In this document: one piece after another, positions 1 through 9,600 of the stretch
Position numbering within the stretch: the stretch's first letter is position 1
Layout: each line of letters begins with the position of its first letter
DNA from: Gemmatimonadota bacterium
Lineage (GTDB): Bacteria; Latescibacterota; UBA2968; GCA-2709665
Direction of reading: 5' to 3'
Length of the DNA: 49,376 nucleotides
Assembly (NCBI GenBank): GCA_028873695.1
Contig: JAPPNU010000016.1
Location: 1 to 49,376, forward strand
The notes under the pieces: generated by a model
Databases searched by the model: none
What the model saw: the letters and a program-made list of their open reading frames with translations, nothing else
Told to the model about the DNA's origin: nothing
Position numbers and translations under genes: made by a program

Positions 1-20
1 CTCCCACCCACTGGAAATCC

Positions 21-36
21 GCGCCTTTCACGGCGC
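21..36 (-). terminator. Weak hairpin after the first surface-protein gene
   Basis: A perfect 5-bp GC stem (GCGCC / GGCGC) with a 6-nt loop lies about 15 bases past the stop codon of the leftward gene. No T-tract follows it on the minus strand, so it could be a factor-dependent or weak terminator, or simply chance in GC-rich DNA. Confidence 0.25.
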
Positions 37-51
37 ACTTACGAATCAAGG

Positions 52-2166
52 TTAATCCGCTACGTGAATTGTCCAACTGTTGCTGCCACTGTTTTTCGTG
101 GCATGAAAGTTCCACCGTACACCGTTTATGGTGGCACCTCTGGCGTCTATACCGGTGCCGGCGCTGAAGAACGCGATGGATCCCCTTCCGGAACTGGATA
201 CAGAGAAGGTATTGCCCTTGTAAGTACAGGTTTCGCCGGGATCCACGACCAACCCGGCCCTGCAAGCGCCAAGACTTCCTCCGCCACCTCCGCCGCCGTC
301 ACCCGTACCACTGTCTGCCGTCGTACCCTCGACAATGGGCGACCAGGGTCCGGGAGAGCCGGTATCGCAGGAGGACGAGTTTCTGTAGCGATAACGGAAT
401 TCGTAGGTCGTACTTGGCTCCAGATCCGGAGAGTAGATCCATGGACCAGCGTAGGCGGTAAAGGATTCGTCCGACCGGTTTGTGTATGTCACGCATACGT
501 CGTTCCAGCGCCCTTGAGGGGTCTCTGTCCTCAACTGAAGGTCATAGGCTCTGGTCTGTCCCGCCCGCCACGTGGCCAGAATGGCGAAATGCAGCGTATC
601 GGCAGAGGCGCGCACAAAAATCGGAGTCGAAAGATCGGAGATTTCCCAGGTCCCTGCACTACCCTCGGTTCCATCGTCGCAGGTGGTATCCGCATTACCC
701 GAGGTTGCAGAGGTGAAAGTCAGTTGGCTTACGCACCTGCCCCCGAACAACTCAGAATCGTCGTAGATTTGCGTGAGATTTCCGGTATTCGGACCCGTAT
801 TCGTGTACGTATAGCGCCCCCCATGTCTGCTGAGACCTTCAGTAAACCGACCGGCGGACGGGACGTCGACAAAGAAGGCCTCGGCCAGGATTCGCTTACC
901 GACGGCCAGACGGTTGAACGCATTCTGGTTGGCCGGGGCGAAGCCGGAAGGGGTCGCCTGAGTGACGGTTACCGTCACGCTACCGGAGCAATTGTTCCCG
1001 GTATCACTCTCGTCGCTGACGTCGTCAACGCAGGCGCCGTAGTAGGAGGTCCCTGCCGAGGATGGCGCATTCAGGACAATCGACTCCGGGCTGTTAGCCC
1101 CCGCCGACAACGTGCTCACCGCGTCCGTGCCCACTTCCGTGTCATCCGTCGAGACCGTCGCGTTGGACGAACGAAAATACCGCAAGGTCGTGGCCGCTGC
1201 CGGAGCATTGCCCTGATTGCGAACCGTGGCGCCAAGCGTAAACGACTGCCCGGTGGTCAACGTATTGTCGTTGACCGAGGGCGATTCAACGATCAAGTCG
1301 GGGCTACCCACCGGCGGCGTCCCGCCGCCTCCACCGCTACCGGATGGCGGAACCTGACTGCCGAAGGCGCCGGCGAAGATGAGAAAATCCGAGAAGGCAA
1401 CGGTCCCATCGCCGTCCAGGTCGAACCGCGCGTCATAACGCGCATCGCCCCGGCTGGACCCGAAATTGCCAGCGAACGCCAGGAAATCCGGAAACCCCAC
1501 GGTCCCGTCGCCGTCGAAGTCGGCGGACGGCGCCGCGTTGAACGAGATCTCACTGCTCGTCCTGAGGACGTCGCTGGACGTCGGACTTTCAGCAACGGTG
1601 ACAGACTCGATGCCAATGGAAAACTCACGACCCGAGACATCCGCGACCGTCTCGAACTCCGCGCGCGCCAGGAACCCGGAAGACGCCAATGTCACGGGCG
1701 ACGCGGAGGCGAGACTTGCGCCCGTGGACCCCTCCGGAAGCGACAGGGGGAACGCGCTGTTCTCGGCCTTGACGAACGAAAGGAGGGAAGCATCAAAATC
1801 GAACCTGATCCTCACGCCGGCGAGAGTCGTCCTCACGCCGGTCGCGAATACCTCGATCGCGATCTTCGTGCCGCGTCCCGATACGGCGCCCGCGGTCACC
1901 CCGTCGTCCCTCCGGTTCCCCGCTCCTCCGTCGGCGATCAGGTCCAGGGACAAAACCGCGTTCGCATTGTTACCCAGGGCGATTTTCGCTGCGCGTTCCG
2001 ACAACGTACCCTTGACGGAGTCACCATCTCCGCCGGCTGCCAGCTCACCGCCGGCAATCAACGCAAGAGACGAAACCCCGTCTTCGCTGAACACGACGAG
2101 AACCGCACCTGTTATCACGGAGAGGCCAACAATCACAATCAACAACAGGCGAAATACAGGATTCAT
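52..2166 (-). CDS. Exported protein with cohesin-like, dockerin-like, CARDB, FN3-like and C-terminal beta domains
   Basis: A predicted surface or secreted protein of 704 residues. Residues 1-25 form a hydrophobic signal or anchor segment. Residues about 65-210 resemble a cohesin-type beta domain. Residues 216-228 and 249-261 are two EF-hand/dockerin-like loops of the form DxDGDGTVxFxDF. Residues 289-402 are a CARDB domain, about 530-616 look like a fibronectin type III domain, and 634-704 form a Cys-containing C-terminal beta domain shared with the next gene. Gly-rich linkers separate modules. The ATG at 2166 was chosen over an upstream in-frame start because GGGAGGA lies 7 bases before it and the signal peptide begins there. 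It is a tandem paralogue of the gene at 2453-5194, nearly identical over the first 400 residues, and shares its structured leader. Binding partner and ligand are unknown; adhesion or scaffold function is inferred. Confidence 0.85.
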   Translation of the reverse strand: MNPVFRLLLIVIVGLSVITGAVLVVFSEDGVSSLALIAGGELAAGGDGDSVKGTLSERAAKIALGNNANAVLSLDLIADGGAGNRRDDGVTAGAVSGRGTKIAIEVFATGVRTTLAGVRIRFDFDASLLSFVKAENSAFPLSLPEGSTGASLASASPVTLASSGFLARAEFETVADVSGREFSIGIESVTVAESPTSSDVLRTSSEISFNAAPSADFDGDGTVGFPDFLAFAGNFGSSRGDARYDARFDLDGDGTVAFSDFLIFAGAFGSQVPPSGSGGGGGTPPVGSPDLIVESPSVNDNTLTTGQSFTLGATVRNQGNAPAAATTLRYFRSSNATVSTDDTEVGTDAVSTLSAGANSPESIVLNAPSSAGTSYYGACVDDVSDESDTGNNCSGSVTVTVTQATPSGFAPANQNAFNRLAVGKRILAEAFFVDVPSAGRFTEGLSRHGGRYTYTNTGPNTGNLTQIYDDSELFGGRCVSQLTFTSATSGNADTTCDDGTEGSAGTWEISDLSTPIFVRASADTLHFAILATWRAGQTRAYDLQLRTETPQGRWNDVCVTYTNRSDESFTAYAGPWIYSPDLEPSTTYEFRYRYRNSSSCDTGSPGPWSPIVEGTTADSGTGDGGGGGGGSLGACRAGLVVDPGETCTYKGNTFSVSSSGRGSIAFFSAGTGIDARGATINGVRWNFHATKNSGSNSWTIHVAD

Positions 2167-2172
2167 GGCAAG

Positions 2173-2231
2173 TCCTCCCTTGTATCCGGTTGGATAATCG
2201 GCCTGAGGCGCGGTCAGCCACCAAAACAGGC
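2173..2231 (-). promoter_or_regulatory. Structured leader RNA, copy 1 (two hairpins plus RBS)
   Basis: In the mRNA sense, a hairpin with nested stem (GCCTG/CAGGC outside, GGT/ACC inside, 2201-2231) is followed by a second hairpin (TATCC/GGATA, 2183-2196) and a strong ribosome binding site (2173-2180). The arrangement recurs before the paralogue at 5194. Loop and inner-stem differences keep pairing, for example a T-G wobble replacing C-G. It does not match a riboswitch class I can name. Confidence 0.45.
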
Positions 2232-2246
2232 CCGCTTGTACGGCAA

Positions 2247-2453
2247 TCAAGGCACCGCGGTAATTCGAAAATCATCGCCCGCACGTGTGCCCTGCAATCC
2301 GTTCAGGTTGAAGCTCGCGCTGCAAATCCTTCCCGATCCGAACGGCGTATAGTTGTAACATCCTCCGCCGATATTTCTGAACGACCCGCCGCCTACGGTA
2401 CAGCTAGCATTGGGAGGTGAGGCCGGTGGACGCTGTATGACGGCCTCGGTCAT
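2247..2453 (-). CDS. Small translationally coupled ORF resembling the C-terminal domain of its upstream neighbour
   Basis: A 68-residue reading frame whose ATG shares one base with the stop codon of the 913-residue gene (TAATG). It encodes a Pro-rich start, then a Cys/Gly-rich stretch ending in DDFRITAVP. Its pattern (CT-x-G-x-F, a Gly/Ser/Cys core, a central NG, then an alternating hydrophobic end) resembles the C-terminal beta domain that precedes it (CTYKGNAF ... SWTIHVAD). It may be a separately translated coupled domain, a second domain joined by a frameshift, or the decaying remnant of a third tandem paralogue. No signal peptide is present, which argues against it being an independent exported protein. 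No such frame follows the paralogue at 52-2166. Confidence 0.45.
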   Translation of the reverse strand: MTEAVIQRPPASPPNASCTVGGGSFRNIGGGCYNYTPFGSGRICSASFNLNGLQGTRAGDDFRITAVP

Positions 2454-5194
2454 TAATCCGCTACGTGAATTGTCCAACTGTTGCTGCCACTGTTTTTCGT
2501 GGCATGGAAGTTCCACCGTACACCGTTTACGGTGGTACCCCTGGCGTCTATGCCGGTACCGGCGCTGAAGAACGCGATGGATCCCCTTCCGGAACTGGAT
2601 ACCGAGAAGGCATTGCCCTTGTAAGTACAGGTTTCGCCGGGATTCACGACCAACCCGGCCCTGCAAGCGCCACCACTTCCTCCGCCTCCTCCGCTGACGG
2701 TGACGCTTACGCCCGAAGAACAGTTGTTGTTTGTATTGCTCTCGCCGCTGACGTCGTCAATGCAGGCGCCGTAGTAGTAGGTCCAGGCATCCGACGGCGC
2801 ATTCAGGCTGATCGACTCGGCGCTGGTGGCCCCGGCCGACAAAGCGCTTACCGCGCCCGTGCCCTCTTCCGTGTCATCCGTCGAAATCGTCGCGTTGGAC
2901 GAGCGATAATACCGCAAGGTCGTGGCCGCTGCCAAAGCGTTGCCCTGGTTGCGGATCGTCGCGCTAAGCGTGAACGACTGCCCGGCTGTCAGCGTATTGT
3001 CGTCGACCGAGGGGGATTCGACGATCAGGTCGGGGTTATTGGACGGCGGCGGCGTTGTGCCACCGTCGAATTCGACTTTAACGCCTCGGCGCTGAAGGGT
3101 AGGAATGTGCGTGTTTCGCGATGTACTGCTTAGCGGATTGACTTTCAAGTTTACCCAGTCTCCAACGCCCAACCCCGTATTTGCCACCAATGGCGATAAA
3201 TCCGAGATGCTATTTGAATGAAGAAACAGCCTTGTAAGGTTGGTCAACCCCGATAGCGGGGAAAGTTCAGTAATTGAGTTATTCTGAAGTTCCAGATCTG
3301 TCAGGTTAGTCAATCCGGATAGTGGGGATACATCTGAGAGACTGTTGTTCAGAAGAGAAAGGTACGTCAGCTCAGTCAATCCAGATAGCGTGGACACATT
3401 TGTGATATTGTTGTTCGCAAGGAAAAGGAATCTCAATTTGGTCAAACCGGAAAGCGCGGAAATGTTTGAAATGGAGTTGTCGTTAAGGTACAACCATGTC
3501 AAATTGGACAATCCAGCCAGCGCAGACACATCGGAGACTGTGTTATTAAGATTTAGATGTGTCAGGTTGATCAATCCCGCCAGCGCAGACACATCAAAGA
3601 TTGCATTGTGTGAAAGGTTCAACCATCTCAGGTTGGTCACTCCTGCCAGCGCAGACACATCGGAGACTGCGTTGCCGGTTAGGCCCAGAGTTGTCAGGTT
3701 GGTCAAGCCCGATAGGGGAGAGAGGTCGGAAACTGTGTTGCTGTTTTGCTCCGCAACATTGATGGCGTAGTAAGGAACTCCTATAGGCATACCAAGCAAG
3801 AGTTGCGTCAAATTGGCTGCAAACTCAAGCCCGGTCAGATCGCTAATATCCGAGTCCTGTGCCCAAATACGTGTCAACGTCGCCATCTCTTCACGGGTAA
3901 TCGGCGCATCGGGCGGCTTGCCCAGGCTATCCGCGATCACGGCGCGCAAGTTGTCGTCCGCAATGGTTACAGTCTCACCCCCGCCACCGCCGCTGACGGT
4001 GGTGGTGACGCCTGAAGAACAGTTGTTGTTCGTATTGCTCTCGCCTCTGACGTCGTCAACGCACGCGCCGTAATAGTAGGTCCCCGCGGAGGATGGCGCA
4101 TTCAGCCTGATCGACTCGGCGCTGGTGGCCCCGGCCGACAGGGTGCTGACCGCGTCCGTGCCTACTTCCGTGTCACGCGCGGAAACCGTCGCGTCGTCCG
4201 AACGGTAGTAGCGCAACGTCGACGCGGCGGCTAGCCCGGTGCCATTGTTGCGAACCGTGGCATTCAGCGTAAACGACTGCCCGGCTGTCAATGTATTGTC
4301 GTCGACCGAAGGGGATTCAACGATCAAATCGGGGTTACCGGACGGCGGCGTTGTTGTCCCCCCGCCGCCGGAGGGCGGGACCTGACTGCCGAAATCGCCG
4401 GCAAAGATCAGAAAATCCGTAAAGTCAATCGAACCATCGGAATTCAGGTCCTGCGCGGCATTGTACTTCCCATCGCCCTGACTCGATCCGAACGCGCCCG
4501 CGAAAGTCAGGAAGTCTGAAAATCCGACGGTCCCGTCACCGTCGAAGTCGGGGGACGGCGCTGAGTTGAACGAGATCTCACTGCTCATCCTGAGTACGTC
4601 GCTGGACGTCGAATTTTCGGCGAGCGTGACAGACTCGATGCCGATGGAAAACGCCCTCCCCGAGACATCCACGACCGTCTCGAATTCCGCGCGCGCCAGG
4701 AATCCCGAAGACGCCAGTGTCGCGGGCGAAGTGGCGGCGAGCGCGGTGCCGACGGACCCCTCGGGCAGCGAAAGGGAAAACGTGCTGTTTTCGGCTTTGA
4801 CGAAAGACACGAGAGAGGCATCGAAGTCGAATCTGAGAATTAGGCCACGCAGCGTCGTCGTGACCCCCGTAGCGAAGACTTCCAGGGCGATCTTCGTGCC
4901 GCGACCCGAGACGTTGCCCGCGGTCACACCGTCGTCCCTCCGGTTGCCTGCTCCTCCGTCAACGATCAGGTCCAGCGACAAAACCGCGTTTGCATTGTTG
5001 CCCAGGGCGATTTTCGCGCTGTGTTCCGACAACGTACCCTTGACGGAGTCACCATCCCGGCCGGTGGCCGACACACCGCCGGCATTCAGGGCAAGTGACG
5101 AGACCCCGTCTTCGCTGGACACGACGAGAACCGCGCCCGTTAACACGGAGAGGCCGACAACCGCAATCAACAACAGGCGAGATACAGGATTCAT
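2453..5194 (-). CDS. Exported cohesin-like/dockerin-like protein with CARDB, LRR block, CARDB
   Basis: A 913-residue predicted surface protein. Residues 1-25 are a signal or anchor segment, about 65-210 a cohesin-like beta domain, and 217-229 and 249-261 EF-hand/dockerin-like loops; the second reads DLNSDGSIDFTDF. Residues 288-400 are CARDB 1, 408-710 a leucine-rich repeat region of internalin type (repeats of L-x-x-L-x-x-L-x-L-x-x-N-x-I-x-D-V-S-x-L-x-G), 720-833 CARDB 2, and 843-913 the Cys-containing C-terminal domain. Compared with the paralogue at 52-2166, the LRR block and a second CARDB replace the FN3-like part. Start 5194 has GGGAGGA 7 bases upstream. DNA of the LRR part (about 3065-3973) is clearly more AT-rich than its flanks, which suggests module acquisition. 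LRRs usually bind protein or glycan; the target is unknown. Confidence 0.85.
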   Translation of the reverse strand: MNPVSRLLLIAVVGLSVLTGAVLVVSSEDGVSSLALNAGGVSATGRDGDSVKGTLSEHSAKIALGNNANAVLSLDLIVDGGAGNRRDDGVTAGNVSGRGTKIALEVFATGVTTTLRGLILRFDFDASLVSFVKAENSTFSLSLPEGSVGTALAATSPATLASSGFLARAEFETVVDVSGRAFSIGIESVTLAENSTSSDVLRMSSEISFNSAPSPDFDGDGTVGFSDFLTFAGAFGSSQGDGKYNAAQDLNSDGSIDFTDFLIFAGDFGSQVPPSGGGGTTTPPSGNPDLIVESPSVDDNTLTAGQSFTLNATVRNNGTGLAAASTLRYYRSDDATVSARDTEVGTDAVSTLSAGATSAESIRLNAPSSAGTYYYGACVDDVRGESNTNNNCSSGVTTTVSGGGGGETVTIADDNLRAVIADSLGKPPDAPITREEMATLTRIWAQDSDISDLTGLEFAANLTQLLLGMPIGVPYYAINVAEQNSNTVSDLSPLSGLTNLTTLGLTGNAVSDVSALAGVTNLRWLNLSHNAIFDVSALAGLINLTHLNLNNTVSDVSALAGLSNLTWLYLNDNSISNISALSGLTKLRFLFLANNNITNVSTLSGLTELTYLSLLNNSLSDVSPLSGLTNLTDLELQNNSITELSPLSGLTNLTRLFLHSNSISDLSPLVANTGLGVGDWVNLKVNPLSSTSRNTHIPTLQRRGVKVEFDGGTTPPPSNNPDLIVESPSVDDNTLTAGQSFTLSATIRNQGNALAAATTLRYYRSSNATISTDDTEEGTGAVSALSAGATSAESISLNAPSDAWTYYYGACIDDVSGESNTNNNCSSGVSVTVSGGGGGSGGACRAGLVVNPGETCTYKGNAFSVSSSGRGSIAFFSAGTGIDARGTTVNGVRWNFHATKNSGSNSWTIHVAD

Positions 5195-5200
5195 GGCAAG

Positions 5201-5259
5201 TCCTCCCTTGTATCCGTTTGGATAATTCGCCTGTGGGGCGGTAAGCCACCGAAACAGGC
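5201..5259 (-). promoter_or_regulatory. Structured leader RNA, copy 2 (two hairpins plus RBS)
   Basis: The second copy of the leader has hairpin GCCTGT/ACAGGC with inner CGGT/ACCG (5229-5259), hairpin TATCC/GGATA (5211-5224) and RBS (5201-5207). It lies at the same distance from the ATG as in the copy at 2173-2231. Upstream of 5260 the two copies diverge. Conservation could reflect recent gene duplication alone or selection on RNA structure. Confidence 0.45.
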
Positions 5260-5348
5260 CCTTCTTGAACCGCCAAAAGCATTGCCGATGCCTGGCGCCG
5301 TCGAGACGTTCCTGAGCAACCGCCAGATGGCGGCATTCGCCGCGTGAT

Positions 5349-6158
5349 CTACTTCAACAACAGCATCCTCCTGGTGGCCGAGAAACTGCCCGCCTGTATC
5401 CGATACAGATAGACGCCGCTGGCGACGCGCCGGCCCAGCGCGTCCGTTCCGTCCCACGTTGCCGTAAACGTCCCGGCGTTCCTCCGCTCGTTCACCAGTA
5501 CGCGTACCTCCTGTCCGATCAGATTGTAAATCGCCAGCCTGACCATTCCGGCTTCCGGCAACTGGTAGCCGATCGCGGTGGAAGGATTGAACGGATTCGG
5601 CATATTCTGCTCCAGGCTGAATCGATCCGGCAGCGGCTTCAGATTTCCGATCTCAGCGTGGTGGAGCATGTCGACGGCGCCGTCCACACCCACCAGGACG
5701 CTTTCCGACACCTGAAAGTCCGATGAGACCGGTGTTCCGCTCGTCCTGAACACAAGCTCGACGAGTTTCCCGTCGCCACTGACGCCCTGCCCGTCGATCT
5801 TCACCGCGCCGATATCCACCTGCCCCGGCGTCAGGTTCGACGAAAGGAACAGCGTCTCCTGCCCGGAGCCGGATTTCAGCAGGTTCCCTTCCAGTTCCGT
5901 GGCGTTCACGAACTCGTACTTAACCGGGTCGTATTGAAACGAAAACCCGTATCCCTTCAGGTCATCGGTCTGCGCCACCGACACGTGTATCTTCAGAACG
6001 CCGCTGTCCGCTCCCGGGTCGTTCACCCGCTCCAGCTTCAGCGTTGCATTGGCGTTCCGGCCTCCGGTAATGGTCAGCCCGCGGATCATATCGCCGGCAA
6101 GTGCCGGCCCCCACAGCACAAACGCCGTACATATGGATGCAAAAACGCGAGTCCACAT
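5349..6158 (-). CDS. Exported cohesin-like protein with FlgD-type C-terminal sorting domain
   Basis: A 269-residue protein. Residues 1-22 are a signal peptide (hydrophobic core, then ALAG). Residues about 35-165 form a cohesin-like beta domain (FSFQYDPVKYEFV, GKLVELVFRT). Residues 183-269 carry the NMPNPFNPST motif followed by a FlgD/type 9-like C-terminal domain (WDGTDALGRRVASGVYLYRI) ending in a short basic-hydrophobic tail. In the Bacteroidetes-Chlorobi-Latescibacteria world this tail marks proteins for outer-membrane export or attachment. ATG 6158 is preferred: AGGAGG is 6 bases before it and the signal peptide starts there. It lies in the same direction as the two dockerin-bearing genes downstream, which suggests a cohesin/dockerin-like pairing, though partner specificity cannot be judged by eye. 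Confidence 0.85.
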   Translation of the reverse strand: MWTRVFASICTAFVLWGPALAGDMIRGLTITGGRNANATLKLERVNDPGADSGVLKIHVSVAQTDDLKGYGFSFQYDPVKYEFVNATELEGNLLKSGSGQETLFLSSNLTPGQVDIGAVKIDGQGVSGDGKLVELVFRTSGTPVSSDFQVSESVLVGVDGAVDMLHHAEIGNLKPLPDRFSLEQNMPNPFNPSTAIGYQLPEAGMVRLAIYNLIGQEVRVLVNERRNAGTFTATWDGTDALGRRVASGVYLYRIQAGSFSATRRMLLLK

Positions 6159-6626
6159 AACTGCCTCCTTTTTTCTTACCTGAGCGGCGCACCGACATTT
6201 CGAAATCTGCAATCGTAAACCGGTCTACAAAAAAACCCGCGACGGAACACCGAATTCAAGTCCTAAGGTTTGTCCGGACGTCCTGGATTTGTCCCGGTTT
6301 CCAATTTCTGCGATACGTAGTCGGATTTCTACCAACTTTCGCCTTGAATAACTTGCTGAAGGTTGATGCCAATCTCAATTAACGGCACCACGCTGCCCCA
6401 GCGACGCCCCGTGACGTCGTTCTCGAGCAAGCAGCCGACGAGAGTCGTTATACGCGCGGAAGTCCGGCTAGCCTTCTCAGGCACGGCATGCTCGTAGGTC
6501 CTGTCCTGTGAGGTGAGCCGCACCTCGCCGAACATTTGAACCGCGACTGCTGAAACGGGTCGTCCGTCCGGTCCTGTGCGGTGAATTCGCCAACGACCAC
6601 AGGCGGTTGGTTGTCGCGTTCAACGA
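6159..6626. other. Intergenic region upstream of the sorting-domain gene
   Basis: 468 bases without a supported gene. It contains the repeated element at 6250-6297. A minus-strand frame (6329-6535, 68 codons) has no RBS and no recognisable similarity. A T-rich run at 6230-6237 on the coding strand may belong to the promoter of the gene starting at 6158. Confidence 0.4.
6250..6297 (-). repeat. Diverged duplicated upstream element, copy A
   Basis: About 48 bases that match 11047-11097 at roughly three quarters of positions, with identical blocks ACAAAT, CAGGACGT and TTAGG in the minus-strand sense. Weaker similarity continues for about 30 bases on the plus-strand right side. It sits about 100 bases upstream of the sorting-domain gene. 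It could be a shared promoter or regulator site or an old duplication. Confidence 0.4.
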
Positions 6627-9600
6627 TCAGTTCGTACGCTGGCCGTAGCTTTCCGCCAGGATCAGGAAGTCGCTGAACCCGATGGTACCGTTGCCATCCA
6701 GATCGAATCGAGCGTCGTACCCAACATCGCCTCGACCCAGCCCCCACGCGCCCGCAAAGAGCAGGAAGTCCGTAAAACCCACCGTTCCATCGCCGTCGAA
6801 GTCCGGATTGGCGACGGATGGGCCGATGTAACGCGATATATCCCACAGCAGCACTGTGCCATCCGATGCGCCCGAAGCCAGGACGTGGCCGTCGTCTGAA
6901 AACGCCACGGAGTGGACGTGGCCCGTGTGCCCGCTCAAATTGGTGATCTGTTCCTGTGTCTCCACGTCCCACAGCATCACGGAAAACCAGGTACCGGAAG
7001 CGAGTACGGATCCTTCCGACGAAAACGCCACCGAATAGACCCCGTACCGGTTCTTCAGTGCGGCGATTTCGGTTCTCGTTCGTATGTCCCAAAGTCGCAC
7101 GTTACCGTCTCCATCGCCCGCCCCCGACGCCAGCGTCTTTCCATCGGACGAAAACGCCACCGAATGCACTGAACCCGTGTGACCTACCAGCGTATTCACC
7201 AGTTTTCGCGTTTTCAGATCCCATAGCATGACGGTCCGGTCCCAAGACCCGGAAGCCAGGAGGACGCCCTCAGGAGAGAACGTGACGGAAACGACACGAT
7301 CCGTATGCCCTTCAAGCGTGGAAATCCGGCTCCTCATCACCGTGTCCCACAACGTTATCGACCCGTCTCGTTGCGCTGACGCCAGCATTTTCCCGTCCGT
7401 CGAAAACGCGACTGCAGTGACTTGATCCGGGTGCCCTTCCAGGGTCCCAATCAGTTCCCGTGTCCGCACGTCCCACAGATTGACGGTGCGATCCCACGAC
7501 GCGGAAGCCAGGAAAGCACCGTCTGGAGAAAACGACACGGAACTGACTCCGTACGCGTGCCCCTCCAGGGTGGCGAGCCATGTCTGTCTATCCGCGTCCC
7601 ACAGCCTGAGCTTGCCGTCCGAATGTCCCGATACCACTGTTGCGCCATCGCGCGAGAGCGCCGCCGAGGACAGCGCCAGGTGACCGGACAGCCCGGCTAC
7701 ATTGCCCGTCTCCAGGTTTCGCAGCAGCACTGTGCCATCGGCGGCGCCCGAGACAAGGGCGGCGCCGTCGGGAGAAAACGTCACCGAATGGACCGCATCC
7801 CTGTGCTCGTCGAAGAAAGAGAACAAGCCTCCAGTCGCCACGTCCCACAGCCGGACCGTACGGTCCCACGACCCCGATGCCAGAGCGGCGCCGTCGGGAG
7901 AAAACGACACGGAGCGCACCGGACCCGTGTGCCCTCTTAGTACGGCGACCTCGGTTTGCCCTGACAGGTCCCATAGTCTGACGGTGCGGTCTCCCGAACC
8001 CGATGCTAATTGCGCACCGTCGGGAGAGAACGACACCGAAGTGACCCGGTCTGTGTGGCCCTCCATATTGGCCACTTCCTTCCGGGTAGCCACATCCCAC
8101 AGTCTGACGGTGCCGTCCTGAAATCCCGATGCCAGACGCCTCCCGTCCGGCGAGAAGTCCACCGAGATGAAGGAATGGATTTCGTTCGTCGGCTGCACTT
8201 CCCATTCGCTCAACTCGCGCCTCGACTCAACGTCCCATATCTTGATGGTATGGTCCCACGACCCGGAAGCCAGGCGAGTTCCATCCGGCGAAAAGACGAC
8301 CGCGGTTACGTATCCGGAATGCCTGAGTCTCCCGATTTGCGTGCCCGTCGCCACGGCCCACAACACGACCCCGCCATGGTGCGTTCCGGCCGCAAGGATG
8401 CCGTTGGACGAAATCGCCACCGAGATTACCGAACGCCTCGTGGGCACCAGCGAACGAACTCGGGTTGTTCCCGTTTCGTACAACCACACGCCAACGTTGC
8501 TGGCAACGGCCAGAGTGCGGCCGTCCGGCGAAAGGGCCACCGCACGGTCGCCTTCCCCCATCGCACCCTTTCCCAGACGCGCCGTCGCCGACGCCGGCAG
8601 ATGCCAGGTTCGGTAGTCTCCGTCCAATTCCGTCACGCCGACGCCCACGCCCTCGGCGATAATCCTCCCCACTTCCCGGTCGCCAAGGGACACGACGACA
8701 ATGTTCCGACCCGGATGGGGACCCAGAGTAAGCGACGTTTCGGCCCTTCCTCTGGCATCGGTTTTCACGCGTTCAACCTTGAAACGGTCGCTGAGCCTGC
8801 CGTTGCCGACCGTCACCGTGAAGGTGACAACTGCATCCGGCAGGGCATTGCCGTACTGATCGCGCACGACCACCACAAGGGGTTGCGGCAGGGTCTCCCC
8901 GGACGGGCCCTGCTGGCCGGCGCCGGAGACAATCTCCAGCCCGGAAGCAAAACCGGGCGGCAGCCACATGGGCAGGTTCGCGATCAAGGTACGCGCGGAC
9001 GGCGACGTCGGCACGCCCCACGCCTCGAAGAACGGGCCGAGGTTGCGGCCCACCTGACGGGAGAAGCGCACCAGCCACTGGTCGCGCTTCTCATCGTCGC
9101 TCGTTGGTCGAGCGGCGTCCCTAAGTGCGCGGTACGCAGCGAATACCTGCCGGAAAGCGTCCCATCCGAACGCCTCCTGCATCTGCACGTACATGAACAG
9201 GGCGAGAGCCGGCTGGCGCTTCCACAGTTCGAAGTCCGGGTTTTCGTAGTCGTAACGCTCGACCATCTCCCGCGATCGCGCATCGATCCAGCCGTAGTAG
9301 CTCTCGGTGACCGGGATCCCGCAAAGAAACTCGTAGGCGTACAGCGTAAACAGGTTGACAGCGACTTCGAGGGCGCCGTCGAACGTCCAGTCCCTGCTCT
9401 GATGGTTATGTCCCACCTCGTGGAAGAACCCCCAGTTGCCCTCCGTACGCAGGTGCTCCACGTCCACCAGGTTGGCCTGCTGGTCCAGGTGGGCGCTGAT
9501 GGGATAGCCGGAAAGCATATAGCCCCTGGGGATCTGACGATCCACGACGAGTCGCTCCCGTCTCAGGCGCGCGGGCGAGGGCCACGCGGCCAGTTCGGCG

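Noticed and set aside
2183..2231. Cyclic-di-GMP riboswitch before the surface protein genes
   Set aside because: Only about 60 bases, without the conserved GCAAA/GGTAG tetraloop-receptor elements of that class. Kept only as an unclassified structured leader.
64..2352. Long plus-strand frame opposite the first surface protein
   Set aside because: It is the antisense shadow of a GC-rich gene with clear domains, has no RBS and a low-complexity Arg-rich product. Similar shadows were rejected at 8010-10343 (+), 43943-45205 (-), 22011-23081 (-), 24686-26050 (-) and 37888-39393 (-).
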